Source: Halobiforma lacisalsi AJ5
Lineage (GTDB): Archaea; Halobacteriota; Halobacteria; Halobacteriales; Natrialbaceae
Reading direction: 5' to 3'
DNA length: 64,000 nt
NCBI RefSeq assembly: GCF_000226975.2
Contig: NZ_CP019285.1
Location: 682,001 to 746,000 of the forward strand
Position numbers and translations under genes: made by a program. Numbering within the stretch: position 1 is the first letter of the stretch; the number at the start of each line of letters is the position of its first letter. Shown here in pieces: positions 43,600 through 55,178 of the stretch. Under the pieces are notes generated by a model, which worked only from the letters and a program-made list of their open reading frames with translations, did not search any database and was not told the DNA's origin.

Positions 43600-44112
43600 A
43601 TGGTCGAACCCGGACAGATCGCCGTCGTACACTTCACGGGACGGATCGCCGAGGGAGACGACGAGGGGAAGGTCTTCGACACCACGAACGTCGACGTCGC
43701 CCTCGAGGAGGGCATCTACCACGACCACCGCGACTACAAGCCGCTCGAGTTCCGAGTCGGGGAAGACAAAGTACTCGAGGGGATCGACCGCGTGGTTCAG
43801 GACCTCGAGGTCGGCGACCGGACCACGGTCGAACTCGAGCCGGAGGAGGCGTTCGGCCCCCGACGAGAGGACGATATCCTCGAGGTGCCGCTGGACCACC
43901 TCGAGCGAGAAGACGAAACTGGGGGAGAGGGAACCGAGACGATCGAACCCGGGACCCTCGTCGGCAGCGAAACCGGCGACACCGGGTGGGTCGTCTCCGT
44001 CGACGGGGAGACGGCGACGGTCGATTTCAACCACGAACTCGCGGGAACGCGGATCGAGTGCGAGATCCACGTGCTGGACGCTCGCGGATCGCCGGGCGAA
44101 GGGACCGCGTGA
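43600..44112 (+). CDS. FKBP-type peptidyl-prolyl isomerase, SlyD-like
   Basis: A 170-residue cis-trans proline isomerase and chaperone. The FKBP halves are 'GQIAVVHFTGRIAEG...FDTTN' and 'PLEFRVGEDKVLEGIDRVVQ' followed by 'DLEVGDRTTVELEPEEAFG'; between them and the C-terminal 'TATVDFNHELAGTRIECEI' sits the inserted IF (chaperone) domain, typical of SlyD-like archaeal FKBPs. No His-rich metal tail is present. The ATG at 43600 is the conserved start; the upstream frame has no homology. Confidence 0.93.
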   Translation: MVEPGQIAVVHFTGRIAEGDDEGKVFDTTNVDVALEEGIYHDHRDYKPLEFRVGEDKVLEGIDRVVQDLEVGDRTTVELEPEEAFGPRREDDILEVPLDHLEREDETGGEGTETIEPGTLVGSETGDTGWVVSVDGETATVDFNHELAGTRIECEIHVLDARGSPGEGTA

Positions 44113-44178
44113 GACGGTTGCCGGTGCGGGACGTAGCCGACCCGCCTCCGGGGGACGGCCCGGTCGCGCGGTCGCCGC

Positions 44179-45567
44179 TTACTGGATCGTCACGTCGACT
44201 CCGTGCGGTTCGTAGGCGTTACACAGGTAGCCGCCCGCTTCCCATGGGAACTGGTCGTCCTGGATCGTCCGGAGTCCGTCCTCGGGGTCCGAGATTTCTC
44301 GCGGCTGGGTGCGCCCGCGCTCGTCCGTCGCCCGCGAGACGACGAAGTACTCGCCGGGTTCGGCATCCCAGAGGTAGCGGAACTGTCGCCAGCCGAACGG
44401 GCCGAGGTCGGGACCGAAGAACTCGGCTTCCTCCCAGTTGTCGCCGCCGTCAGTCGACACCTCGACCGCCTCGACCTGATCGTCACCGGCCCACGCGACC
44501 CCGATCACTTCGACGTTGCCGTCGGACGACCGGGGCGTCACCGTCGCCTCCTGTCCGGGATAGCCGATGATCGACTTGACCGTCTGGTCGTAGATGTAGG
44601 GTTGCCAGTCGATCTCGCCCGCAGCCTCGGCGTCCATCGCATCGCGGGTGTCGAAGATGTCGATCCGTTCGTTCTCCTGGGGATCCTGTCCCTCCGCGAG
44701 GATGCGGTAGGAGCTGTGTTGCCAGCGGGTGTACCGCTCCCACTCCTCGCCGATCATCATGCCGTCCATGACCTCCATCTCGGCGACCCACTTGACGTTG
44801 TTGTTGCCCATCCAGCCCGGCACGAGCATCCGCACCGGGAACCCGTGTTCGGCGCTCAGCGGCTGGCCGTTCATCTCGTAGGCCAGCAGGCAGTCCTCGA
44901 CGACCTTCTGCATCGGAATCGACCGTGCGAACACGTCAGACTCCTCGTCCGGAACGTCTCCGCCCGCGACCATCAGCCACTTGCCGTCGCCCGTGTCCGC
45001 CCCGTAGGCCTCGAGGACTTCGGACATCGGCGTCCCGGTCCAGATCGTGTTCCCGACCGCGCCGAACGTCCACGGGTTGCCCGCGACCTCGGGTTCGAAG
45101 AACGAGCGGCCGTTGCCCGAACACTGCATCGTGTGGGCGACCGACTCCGTCGAAAAGTCGCGTCTGATCTCGTCCATCGTCAGCGACGTCGACCCCTCCT
45201 CGAGTCGGAGTTCGATCTCCCACTCGTCCTCGTCGATTTCGGGTGAGAGGTAGTGGTTCCGGATATAATGCTCCTCCCGTGGGGTGATATAGCTCGTGTA
45301 CGTGTCACGGACCGCCGCCTCGGCGTTCTCCGGGTCCGGCGAATAGATCCGCAGCCCCGGATACCTCTCCTCGAGGAACGCCGTGCTGCCGCGCTCGAGT
45401 TCGGAATCGTCCTCTTCCATCTCCTGTGCGCCGACTCCCTGTCCGGTGATGCTCAGCCCGGCGAGCATGCCGGTCGCCGCCATGAACTTTCGCCGGTCGA
45501 GAAACTGCCGCCGCTTCGTTTTCTCGCCCGCTCGCTCGTCGTTCGCGTCTGTGGTCTCCCCCTGCAT
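44179..45567 (-). CDS. Tat-exported sulfite-oxidase-family molybdenum enzyme
   Basis: A 462-residue molybdopterin oxidoreductase. A Tat signal 'LDRRKFMAATGMLAGLSITG' (twin Arg at 25-26) sends it outside the cell. The Mo-binding Cys149 lies in 'AHTMQCSGNGRSFFEP'; 'PFGWRQFRYLWDAEPGEYFV' belongs to the Mo-co dimerisation domain at the C-terminus. Family members oxidise sulfite or reduce oxidised sulfur groups, passing electrons to an external carrier. The next gene encodes a copper protein, a likely electron partner. The ATG at 45565-45567 is supported by a TTTATTA box about 30 nt upstream. Confidence 0.92.
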   Translation of the reverse strand: MQGETTDANDERAGEKTKRRQFLDRRKFMAATGMLAGLSITGQGVGAQEMEEDDSELERGSTAFLEERYPGLRIYSPDPENAEAAVRDTYTSYITPREEHYIRNHYLSPEIDEDEWEIELRLEEGSTSLTMDEIRRDFSTESVAHTMQCSGNGRSFFEPEVAGNPWTFGAVGNTIWTGTPMSEVLEAYGADTGDGKWLMVAGGDVPDEESDVFARSIPMQKVVEDCLLAYEMNGQPLSAEHGFPVRMLVPGWMGNNNVKWVAEMEVMDGMMIGEEWERYTRWQHSSYRILAEGQDPQENERIDIFDTRDAMDAEAAGEIDWQPYIYDQTVKSIIGYPGQEATVTPRSSDGNVEVIGVAWAGDDQVEAVEVSTDGGDNWEEAEFFGPDLGPFGWRQFRYLWDAEPGEYFVVSRATDERGRTQPREISDPEDGLRTIQDDQFPWEAGGYLCNAYEPHGVDVTIQ

Positions 45568-45818
45568 GGCACGGCAATGCACGGACCGCATCATAATAAA
45601 AATTCATTAAGGAATTGCTGTAGGTAACGAAACGACCAACGGAACGAATGGACGATAATAAAACCACCAGCGAGGATGAAAGAAATGCTCGCTCACCCCG
45701 CTCGTAGCGACCTGAATAAGTCCGGAGGAGATACCTCGATTCGACACGGTGCGTTCGAGACGAGACACCGGGATCTCCGGCCGGCATCGCGGGGGTCTCC
45801 GGTCGGCATCGAGCCCAG

Positions 45819-46994
45819 TTACGTCGAGTCCGAATCCTCGTCGTCGGTCGGACAGGGTTCGACGACGACCTCGCCGGCCATCGTCGGGAGATGGGGCGTA
45901 CAGACGTACTCGTACGTTCCCGGTACGACGAACCGGTGGTCGAAGGTCGTCCCCTCCTCGACCACGGAGAAGTGGTCGTCCCCCTCGTAGGTCGCGAACC
46001 AGTCGGCCCCCTCGGGGTTCGACGTCTCGTCCGCCGCCCCGGGGTGAGAGGTGGCGTTGTGGCCGGCGCTGTCGAATTCCCAGCGCACCACGTCGCCCGC
46101 CGTGACCCGAACCGTCTCGGGTTCGAATCGCCAGGCCCCGTCCGGGCCGGCGATTACCTCCGCGTCCGGTTCGTCGCTGACCTCGACCGTCCCGGCCATC
46201 TCCGGTTCGTGTCGCGTACAGACGTACTCGTACTCGCCCGCCACCGTGAACGTCTGCGCGAAGGTCTCCCCCTCCTCGAGGACGGCGTCGTGATCCAGGT
46301 CCTCCGGATCCACGTCGTACTCGTTGTAGGAGGCAAAAGGCTCCGCCCCGTCCGGGATCGAGACGGCGTCCGAGGCGACGTCGTACGTCGAGACGTTGTG
46401 CCCGTCGTCCTCGAACTCCCACTCGACGGTGTCCCCGAGTCCCACCTCGAGGGTCTCGGGATCGAACGTCAGGTCACCGTCCGGTGCGACCGCCACCGTC
46501 TCGTCGACGCATGGATGGACGGTGACGGTCCCGGCCATCTCCGGTTCGTGTCGCGTACAGACGTACGCGTACTCGCCCGCTACCGTGAACGTATGCGCGA
46601 AGGTCTCCCCCTCCTCGATGACGGCATCGTGGTCGAGGTCGTCCGGCTCGAGGTCTTCGTCCTCGTCGTCCTCGGCATAGGAAGCGAACGGCTCCGCCCC
46701 TGCCGGGATCGAGACGGCGTCCGAGGCGACGTCGTACGTCGAGACGTTGTGCCCGTCGTCCTCGAACTCCCACTCGACACGCCCGCCGAGGGGGATTTCG
46801 ACGGAGTCCGGCTCGAACGCCAGGTCGCCCTCCGGCGCGACCGCCACGGTCGCGACGAGTGATTCCGCCCCCTCGGAGTCGGCGTCGGTCCCGTCGTCAG
46901 ACTGTCCACTCCCGATTCCGACCCCCGCAGCACCGACTGCACTCGCCGCCGCGATCGATCGGAGAAATAGCCGCCGTGTGTTACTGTTCCGCAT
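45819..46994 (-). CDS. Halocyanin with three tandem blue-copper domains
   Basis: A 391-residue exported copper protein with Tat signal 'NTRRLFLRSIAAASAVGAAG'. Three plastocyanin-like domains each carry the His-Cys-His-Met type 1 copper site: domains 1 and 2 have 'DDGHNVS' and 'YVCTRHEPEMAGTV', domain 3 has 'SAGHNATS' and 'YVCTPHLPTMAGEV'. Ordinary halocyanins have one domain. Domains 1 and 2 are nearly identical in DNA; domain 3 has diverged. It lies upstream of the sulfite-oxidase-like gene on the same strand with a 251-bp gap. It probably accepts electrons from it and hands them to the respiratory chain (inference). Confidence 0.93.
   Translation of the reverse strand: MRNSNTRRLFLRSIAAASAVGAAGVGIGSGQSDDGTDADSEGAESLVATVAVAPEGDLAFEPDSVEIPLGGRVEWEFEDDGHNVSTYDVASDAVSIPAGAEPFASYAEDDEDEDLEPDDLDHDAVIEEGETFAHTFTVAGEYAYVCTRHEPEMAGTVTVHPCVDETVAVAPDGDLTFDPETLEVGLGDTVEWEFEDDGHNVSTYDVASDAVSIPDGAEPFASYNEYDVDPEDLDHDAVLEEGETFAQTFTVAGEYEYVCTRHEPEMAGTVEVSDEPDAEVIAGPDGAWRFEPETVRVTAGDVVRWEFDSAGHNATSHPGAADETSNPEGADWFATYEGDDHFSVVEEGTTFDHRFVVPGTYEYVCTPHLPTMAGEVVVEPCPTDDEDSDST
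46352..46778 (-). repeat. In-gene tandem duplication in the halocyanin gene
   Basis: A 76-bp block at 46352-46427 is identical to 46703-46778, 351 bp (117 codons) away and in frame. A second identical stretch of nearly 40 bp lies at about 46188-46225 and 46528-46565. These encode the matching copper-site halves of domains 1 and 2. Identity at silent positions means a recent duplication or ongoing gene conversion. Confidence 0.9.
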
Positions 46995-47364
46995 ATGAGA
47001 ACGAGGGAGTTCACATCGATAACGATTGGGATGAGCAATCCGGACGGTCGGGCTCGAGAGACACTCGGGCGGCAGAACTAGTCGTCGGATCGGTGCTGCT
47101 TCGGGAGCCACATTCGGGTTCGTACCCGCCCCTCGTTCGGGATGCTCCCGTAGTCGCCCGCACGGTTACCGGACGCCCCCGAGTCGACGACCGCACCGAG
47201 CACAACTCTGCGTGATCGTCGACACGGTGCTCGGTCGCGCTGTCGTTACCGGCAACGTCGACGAGGCGGCGAACATCGGGCCAGCGACCGATCCGACGAA
47301 AACCGGGACCTACTACGGGTACGAACGGGTCTGGAATCGGATCACGTGGGGCGTTTCGGTTAGG
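46995..47364. other. Intergenic region between halocyanin and rio1
   Basis: A 370-bp gap holding the promoter of the halocyanin gene and the 3' side of rio1. A 63-codon open frame on the plus strand (47212-47403) overlaps the rio1 end, starts with an unusual codon context and has no recognisable motif, so I do not call it a gene. I see no clear repeat or RNA here. Confidence 0.5.
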
Positions 47365-48231
47365 CTACGGGTCCGGTTCCGGACTCGTCACGAACTCGAG
47401 TAACTCGTCGGGATCGGTCTCGAGACCCTGTCGGGAGAAGAAGCTCGCGACGTTCTCGCAGTCCCGCTCTAGGAACTCTCGACTGTTGGGGTGGTGGACG
47501 GTGACGGCCTGTCCGAGGTCGATGAGCACGAGCTGGCCCTCGTCGAAGACGACGTTGTACTCGCTCAGGTCGCCGTGGACGATGCCGGCCGAATAGAGCC
47601 GGCGCATGTACTCGCGCATGACTCCGTACGCGGTTTCGGGGTTCTCGATGTGGACCTCGCCGAGTCGCTTGGCACGGCCGTCCTCGTCGCCGATGTACTC
47701 CATCACGAGGACGTTGCGTTCGGCGGCGATCGGCTCCGGTACGCGAACGCCGGCCGCTTTCGCCCGCCGGAGGTTCGCCAGTTCCTTCTTCGTCCAGGCG
47801 AGGACGACGTCTTTCTTCTTGCCGCCCAGGCCCTCGAACCGGGGGTCGCCCTCGAGGTAGTCACGCATCTGCCGGAAGTTGGAGGCGTTGATCCGATAGA
47901 CTTTGACCGCGACCTCCCGGTCGTCGCCCAGCGCGTGGTAGACGTTCGCCTCCTTGCCCGTCGAGAGGGGGCCGCCGAAGGCCTCGACGTAGCCGTCCTG
48001 TACTAGCTTGTAGAGCGCCGCGAACGTCGCGTCGTCGAACACCGACTGCTCGACTTTGAACTGGTCGGCGTCCTTGATCCGCTCCTCGAACTGTTCGAAC
48101 TCCCGGTCGCGTTTGCGGGCGATCCGATCCGCTTCGGTGTCGGAGACGTCGATCTCTTCCCACTCGTCGCCGGGCGTGTCGACCTCCTCGAGCTCGACGA
48201 GTCCGTACTCGGAATCCGGTCCCTGTCCCAT
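47365..48231 (-). CDS. rio1: RIO1-type serine protein kinase
   Basis: A 288-residue atypical kinase/ATPase that in archaea and eukaryotes acts in late small ribosomal subunit maturation. The glycine-loop equivalent is 'GGPLSTGKEANVYHA', the catalytic lysine is in 'VAVKVYR' (Lys110), catalytic Asp221 in 'HGDLSEYNVV' and metal-binding Asp238 in 'LVLIDLGQAV'. The N-terminal 60 residues are acidic and specific to haloarchaea. It is divergent from nhaC. Confidence 0.95.
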   Translation of the reverse strand: MGQGPDSEYGLVELEEVDTPGDEWEEIDVSDTEADRIARKRDREFEQFEERIKDADQFKVEQSVFDDATFAALYKLVQDGYVEAFGGPLSTGKEANVYHALGDDREVAVKVYRINASNFRQMRDYLEGDPRFEGLGGKKKDVVLAWTKKELANLRRAKAAGVRVPEPIAAERNVLVMEYIGDEDGRAKRLGEVHIENPETAYGVMREYMRRLYSAGIVHGDLSEYNVVFDEGQLVLIDLGQAVTVHHPNSREFLERDCENVASFFSRQGLETDPDELLEFVTSPEPDP

Positions 48232-48336
48232 CTATCGGATCGTAGGGGGCCGGGACGGGTAAAGTGCTGGGTCCGATCGCGCGGTCGGGGAATGAGAATT
48301 GCTACCGTATCATAAACCCCGTTCCGAATGGCGATG

Positions 48337-48345
48337 ATATATATA
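48337..48345 (+). promoter_or_regulatory. TATA box of nhaC
   Basis: ATATATATA lies 33-41 nt before the nhaC ATG at 48378. Transcription would start around 48365-48370, leaving a leader of about ten bases. The region downstream of it is AT-rich and contains no other in-frame start at the right distance. Confidence 0.6.
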
Positions 48346-48377
48346 CCCGGTGTAGAAATCATAAGCTAATCGGTAAC

Positions 48378-49841
48378 ATGGACCTGGACTTCCGACCGAA
48401 AACGTACGACGAAATTCCCGAGGACAAACAGCCATCCTTGGGAGAGGCCCTCGTCCCGATCGTCGGGATGTTGCTGTTCCTGTCTGCCGGGATGATCTGG
48501 CTCGAGATGGACCCGCAGATTCCGCTGTTGTGGGGTATCGCCTTCGCCGGCCTGTTCGGCAGATACTACTTCGGATACACCTGGTCCGATCTGTACGACG
48601 GGATCAGTCGAAGCGTAGTGACCGGCCTCCAGGCCATTCTCATCCTGTTCGTCATCTACATGCTCATCGCGTCCTGGATCGACTCCGGAACGATTCCGAC
48701 GCTGATGTACTACGGACTGGAGTTCCTCTCGCCGGAGATTTTCCTCCCGTTTACCGTCGTCCTCTCGGCGATCGTCGCCTTCGCGATCGGCTCCTCGTGG
48801 ACGACGGCCGGGACGCTTGGCGTCGCGATGATCGGGATCGGCTCCGGCCTGGGGATCCCCGAGGCGATGACCGCCGGTGCCGTCCTCTCGGGGGCCTACA
48901 CTGGCGACAAGAACTCACCGCTCTCGGATACGACGAACCTCGCCGCCGCGGTGACGAACACCGAACTGATGGACCACATCCGGGCGATGCGTCCCGGCAC
49001 CCTGATCGCGTTCGGGATCTCGCTCGTCCTGTTCATCTTCCTCGGGCTGGACGCCAGCGGTTCGGTTCCCGCCGATCGGGTCGCCGAGATTCAGGGTGGA
49101 CTCGCGGGTAGCTACGCGATCTCGCCGCTAACCTTCCTCCCGCTCGTCCTCACCTTCGCGCTCGCGTTCTACGGGTTCCCGGCCCTGCCGTCGCTCGGGG
49201 CCGGGATCTTCGCCGGCGTCGGGGTCGCCACCACGGTCCAGGGCGTCGGCTTCGCCGCCGCCTGGGAGACCGTCCACTACGGGACCAGCCCGGAGACCGG
49301 CGTCGAACTCACGAACGAACTGCTCGCCAGCGGCGGTCTCAACGGCTCAATGTGGGTCATCTCGATCGTCGTCGCCGCGCTGGCGCTCGGGGGAATCCTC
49401 CAGGAAACCGGCGTGCTGGCGGCGATCGCACACTACATCGGCCGGGCCGTCAGCAGCGTCGCGGGCCTGACCGCCGGGACGGCTGCGGGAACCATCGCGA
49501 TGAACTTCCTCGCGGCGGAACAGTACATGGCGATCGTCGTCCCCGGCATGACCCTGCAGAACCTCTACGACGACTACAACCTCGAGAGCCGGAACCTCTC
49601 GCGGGCGGTCGAAGCCGCGGGGACGACGACGTCGGCGTTCGTTCCCTGGGGGTCGGGCGGGGTCTTCATGGCCTCGGCGCTCGGCGTCCCGGTGATCGAG
49701 TACGCCCCGTACTACTTCTTCGGGATCATCTCGCCGCTGGTGTTGGTCCTGATGGGCGCGACCGGCTGGCGGATGTTCTACAAGGAGGGGCCGGAGCAGG
49801 AGGCCCCGGCGGAGGAGGTGGCGGCACCGTCCGTGGACTAA
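48378..49841 (+). CDS. nhaC: Na+/H+ antiporter, NhaC family
   Basis: A 487-residue membrane protein with about twelve hydrophobic segments that exchanges sodium for protons (some NhaC proteins carry malate/lactate instead). Typical blocks are 'PSLGEALVPIVGMLLFLSAG', 'AFAIGSSWTTAGTLGVAMIG', 'AGAVLSGAYTGDKNSPLSDT' and 'FLAAEQYMAIVVPGMTLQNL', with the conserved charged residues in the middle of helices. The ATG at 48378 begins the conserved N-terminus. Na+ export fits a halophile. Confidence 0.92.
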   Translation: MDLDFRPKTYDEIPEDKQPSLGEALVPIVGMLLFLSAGMIWLEMDPQIPLLWGIAFAGLFGRYYFGYTWSDLYDGISRSVVTGLQAILILFVIYMLIASWIDSGTIPTLMYYGLEFLSPEIFLPFTVVLSAIVAFAIGSSWTTAGTLGVAMIGIGSGLGIPEAMTAGAVLSGAYTGDKNSPLSDTTNLAAAVTNTELMDHIRAMRPGTLIAFGISLVLFIFLGLDASGSVPADRVAEIQGGLAGSYAISPLTFLPLVLTFALAFYGFPALPSLGAGIFAGVGVATTVQGVGFAAAWETVHYGTSPETGVELTNELLASGGLNGSMWVISIVVAALALGGILQETGVLAAIAHYIGRAVSSVAGLTAGTAAGTIAMNFLAAEQYMAIVVPGMTLQNLYDDYNLESRNLSRAVEAAGTTTSAFVPWGSGGVFMASALGVPVIEYAPYYFFGIISPLVLVLMGATGWRMFYKEGPEQEAPAEEVAAPSVD

Positions 49842-49996
49842 CGGTCCGGTTGGGCTGTTTCTTTCGGAGGAATTGCAACTCGTCGTTTCTCGCGGCCCCT
49901 TCTCCTTCCCAGCGCAGGTTTTTCTCGTCGCGGGCCGTACCGTTCCCCCATCATGATCGAACCACGCGAACGCCCGGCGGGACCGACGGGGCGACG

Positions 49997-50365
49997 ATGA
50001 CGGAGTACGACGTCACCCTCGAGTGGCCGGACGGCGGAACCGACACGGTCGCGGTCGACTCGCGGGACACGGTACTCGAGGCCGCCCAGCAGGAGGGGAT
50101 TCGGTTGCCGGCCGACTGTCGGAAGGGGACCTGTACGACCTGCGTCGGTCGGGTGGTGGGGGTCGACGGGGACGGCGCGGCCGGCGCGAGCGGCCCGGTC
50201 GACGCCGCCGAGGCCTTCGACTACCGTCGCCAGCCCGCCGCCCTCACCGACGGCGAACGCGCGGACGGCTACGTCCTGCTGTGTATCGCCCTGCCGCGGG
50301 CCGACTGCCGGGTCGCGGTCGGGCCGGCGATCCGGGCCGAAGTCGGCGACAGTCCGTGGGCGTAG
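49997..50365 (+). CDS. Plant-type 2Fe-2S ferredoxin, paralogue 1
   Basis: A 122-residue electron carrier. Cluster ligands are C-x4-C-x2-C in 'CRKGTCTTCVG' and a fourth Cys in 'YVLLCIALPR'. It is close in sequence to the second ferredoxin at 51913-52290, sharing the start 'DVTLEWPDG', the cluster region and the C-terminal 'DCR.AVG' stretch, so the two arose by duplication. They flank the SBP56-family gene on the same strand. It lacks the long N-terminal insertion of the main haloarchaeal ferredoxin, so it is probably a specialised partner. Confidence 0.92.
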   Translation: MTEYDVTLEWPDGGTDTVAVDSRDTVLEAAQQEGIRLPADCRKGTCTTCVGRVVGVDGDGAAGASGPVDAAEAFDYRRQPAALTDGERADGYVLLCIALPRADCRVAVGPAIRAEVGDSPWA

Positions 50366-50429
50366 CGTCCGGTTCGCTGCCGTCACGCCCCCGGATAGGC
50401 TTATTTATGAGGTCGTGGTCGGGAAAACC

Positions 50430-51881
50430 ATGAGTGATGCTAGCACGGGTGGCGAGGTCGAATCGGACCACGACCACGATCACCACCGACTCGAGGGCCC
50501 CGGCTACGCGACGCCGCAGGCCGCGATCGAGGAAGGCGGACGTGAAAAACTGGCCTACGTGATGAGTCTCTACGTCGGCACCGACGTCGACGCGTCGGAC
50601 TTCGTTGCGGTCGTCGACCTCGATCCCGACTCGGAGACGTACTGCGAGATCGTCGACCGCGTCGAACTCCCGAACCGCGGCGACGAACTCCATCACTTCG
50701 GGTGGAACGCGTGTTCGTCGTCGTGTCACGTCGAGGGACTCGAGCGGCAACACCTGATCGTTCCCGGCCAGCGGTCCTCACGGATCCACGTCATCGACGC
50801 CGCCGATCGCCGGAACCCCGAACTGGAGACGGTGATCGAACCCGAGGAAGTCTACGAATACGACCTCTCGGCCCCGCACACGGTCCACTGTATCCCGGAG
50901 GGGGAGATCCTGATTAGCATGCTGGGCGACGCCGACGGGGACCTTCCGGGCGGGTTCCTCGAGCTGAACGACGACTTCGAGATCGAGGGCCGATGGGAGC
51001 CGCCGGGAGAGATCGAGATGAACTACGACTACTGGTACCAGCCACGCCAGAACGTGATGGTCTCCAGCGAGTGGGCTGCGCCGAAGACGTACTACCCGGG
51101 ATTCGACCTCGACGACGTCGAGGCGGGAAACTACGGCCAGCGACTCCACTTCTGGGACTGGGAGGACGGCACCGTCGAGCAGACGATCGACCTCGGCGAG
51201 GAGGGACTGATTCCGCTCGAGGTGCGGTTCCTCCACACGCCGGAATCGACCCACGGGTTCGTCGGGGCCGCGCTCTCGTCGAACGTCTTCCACTTCTGGC
51301 GCGACGAAAGCGCGGCGCCACGCGCCGCGGACGAAGCGAGCGGCGATGAGCCGCGAGCCGCAGGCAAGTACCGCGCCGAAAAAGTGATCGATTTCGAGAG
51401 CCGGGAGCACGACGACTGGGACATGCCCGTGCCAGCCCTGCCGACGGACATCCTCATCTCGATGGACGATCGGTACCTGTTCGGGTCGAACTGGCTCCAC
51501 GGCGAGATCTGGATGTACGACATCTCGGACCCGTCGAACCCGCGGCGGGCCGACTCGCTGTCGGTCGGCGGCACCTTCGGCGAGGTTCAGGAGGTTCAGG
51601 GCCGGGAACTGAACGCCGGTCCACAGATGCTCCAGCTCTCGCTGGACGGCGAGCGCCTCTACTGGACCACCTCGCTGTTCTCCTCGTGGGACGAGCAGTT
51701 CTATCCCGAGGAGGGCGAGCAGGGGTCGGTGATGCTGAAAGCCGACGTCGATCCCCGGAACGGGACGATGACGCTCGACGAGGACTTCCTCGTCGACTGG
51801 GGCGAGTGCCCCGCGGGGCCGGCCCGCGCCCACGAGATCCGGTGGCCCGACGGCGACTGCACGAGCGACGTCTGGCAGTGA
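50430..51881 (+). CDS. Selenium-binding protein 56 / methanethiol oxidase family
   Basis: A 483-residue beta-propeller of the SBP56 family. Bacterial and human members are methanethiol oxidases (CH3SH + O2 to formaldehyde, H2O2 and sulfide), often copper-dependent. Conserved blocks are 'LHHFGWNACSSSCHVEGLER', 'HLIVPGQRSSRIHVID', 'APHTVHCIPEGEILISMLGD', 'YDYWYQPRQNVMVSSEW' and 'DILISMDDRYLFGSNWLHGE'. The N-terminus is His/Asp-rich. The ATG at 50430 follows a CTTATTTATG box about 25 nt upstream. It is flanked by two 2Fe-2S ferredoxin genes on the same strand, suggesting a redox module. Activity is by family inference. Confidence 0.9.
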   Translation: MSDASTGGEVESDHDHDHHRLEGPGYATPQAAIEEGGREKLAYVMSLYVGTDVDASDFVAVVDLDPDSETYCEIVDRVELPNRGDELHHFGWNACSSSCHVEGLERQHLIVPGQRSSRIHVIDAADRRNPELETVIEPEEVYEYDLSAPHTVHCIPEGEILISMLGDADGDLPGGFLELNDDFEIEGRWEPPGEIEMNYDYWYQPRQNVMVSSEWAAPKTYYPGFDLDDVEAGNYGQRLHFWDWEDGTVEQTIDLGEEGLIPLEVRFLHTPESTHGFVGAALSSNVFHFWRDESAAPRAADEASGDEPRAAGKYRAEKVIDFESREHDDWDMPVPALPTDILISMDDRYLFGSNWLHGEIWMYDISDPSNPRRADSLSVGGTFGEVQEVQGRELNAGPQMLQLSLDGERLYWTTSLFSSWDEQFYPEEGEQGSVMLKADVDPRNGTMTLDEDFLVDWGECPAGPARAHEIRWPDGDCTSDVWQ

Positions 51882-51912
51882 TCGCCCGCGGCACGACGGC
51901 CCGATCGATCAC

Positions 51913-54484
<2,572 letters not shown>

Positions 54485-54487
<3 letters not shown>

Positions 54488-54523
54488 AGGTGAAGGTGAA
54501 GGTGAAGGTGAAGGTGAAGGTGA
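54485..54523 (+). repeat. Hexanucleotide tandem repeat between ligA and GNAT gene
   Basis: The unit GAAGGT (or GTGAAG in another phase) is repeated about six and a half times. The tract begins within the TGA stop of ligA and ends right at the stop of the convergent acetyltransferase gene, so it makes up the entire gap. Length changes by slippage would keep both genes intact. No other such simple repeat occurs in the window. Confidence 0.9.
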
Positions 54524-55120
54524 TCACCCCCGGTTCGCCCGCCACTCCTCGCTCGAGATGCTGTAGCGGATCGAGTCCCGCGGTTCGCCGTCGATGACGA
54601 TGTCGTTGCGGATACGGCCCTCCCTGCGGCCGCCGAACCGCTCGACGTAGCGCTCGATGGCCCGCCGCGAGTTGTCGTTCTCGGGGTCGTGTGTCACCGC
54701 GACGACCTCGAGGTCGAGCCGATCAAAAGCGAGTTCGAGCATGCGGCCGGCTCGCTCGCCGGAGTAGCCGCGACCCCAGAACGGTTTCCGGAACCAGACG
54801 CCGAGCACTGCCAGCTGTCGGTCCCAGTCCGGCTGTATCCCCGCCAGGCCGGCCAGTTCGCCAGCCCGGTCGCCCTCTTTCGGCCGTATCACGTACGTCG
54901 CGGCGTCGCTGTCCTCGAAGTTCTCGCCGCAGGTCTCGATCCACTCGAGGGCCTCTTGCGGGTGGTCGTACGGCTCCCAGGTGACGTGCTCGGTGATTTC
55001 GTCGATGTGGGGCGCGCCGGCGCGAACGTGCTCGTACAGTTCGAACGGGTCGATGTCGTCAGGGTGGAGCCGCTCGTATCGGAGCCGATCGCTCTCCAGT
55101 TCGGTCGGAAACAGCGACAT
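54524..55120 (-). CDS. GNAT-family N-acetyltransferase (RimJ/RimL-like)
   Basis: A 198-residue acetyl-CoA-dependent acetyltransferase. The fold is seen in 'LESDRLRYERLHPDDIDPF', 'AGLAGIQPDWDRQLAVLGVW' (strand before the CoA loop), the acetyl-CoA loop region 'FRKPFWGRGYSGERAGRML' and 'LEVVAVTHDPENDNSRRAIE'. RimJ/RimL relatives acetylate ribosomal protein N-termini, others act on antibiotics or small molecules. No substrate is suggested by neighbours. Confidence 0.9.
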   Translation of the reverse strand: MSLFPTELESDRLRYERLHPDDIDPFELYEHVRAGAPHIDEITEHVTWEPYDHPQEALEWIETCGENFEDSDAATYVIRPKEGDRAGELAGLAGIQPDWDRQLAVLGVWFRKPFWGRGYSGERAGRMLELAFDRLDLEVVAVTHDPENDNSRRAIERYVERFGGRREGRIRNDIVIDGEPRDSIRYSISSEEWRANRG

Positions 55121-55178
55121 ACCGGCCCCACGCCGGGAACTATGAAAAATATTGGGAAAGTGACTATAATGGGCGGAC

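Noticed and set aside
47212-47403. 63-codon plus-strand frame near rio1
   Set aside because: Overlaps the 3' end of rio1, has ordinary non-halophilic composition and no motif; no promoter-like sequence at the right distance.
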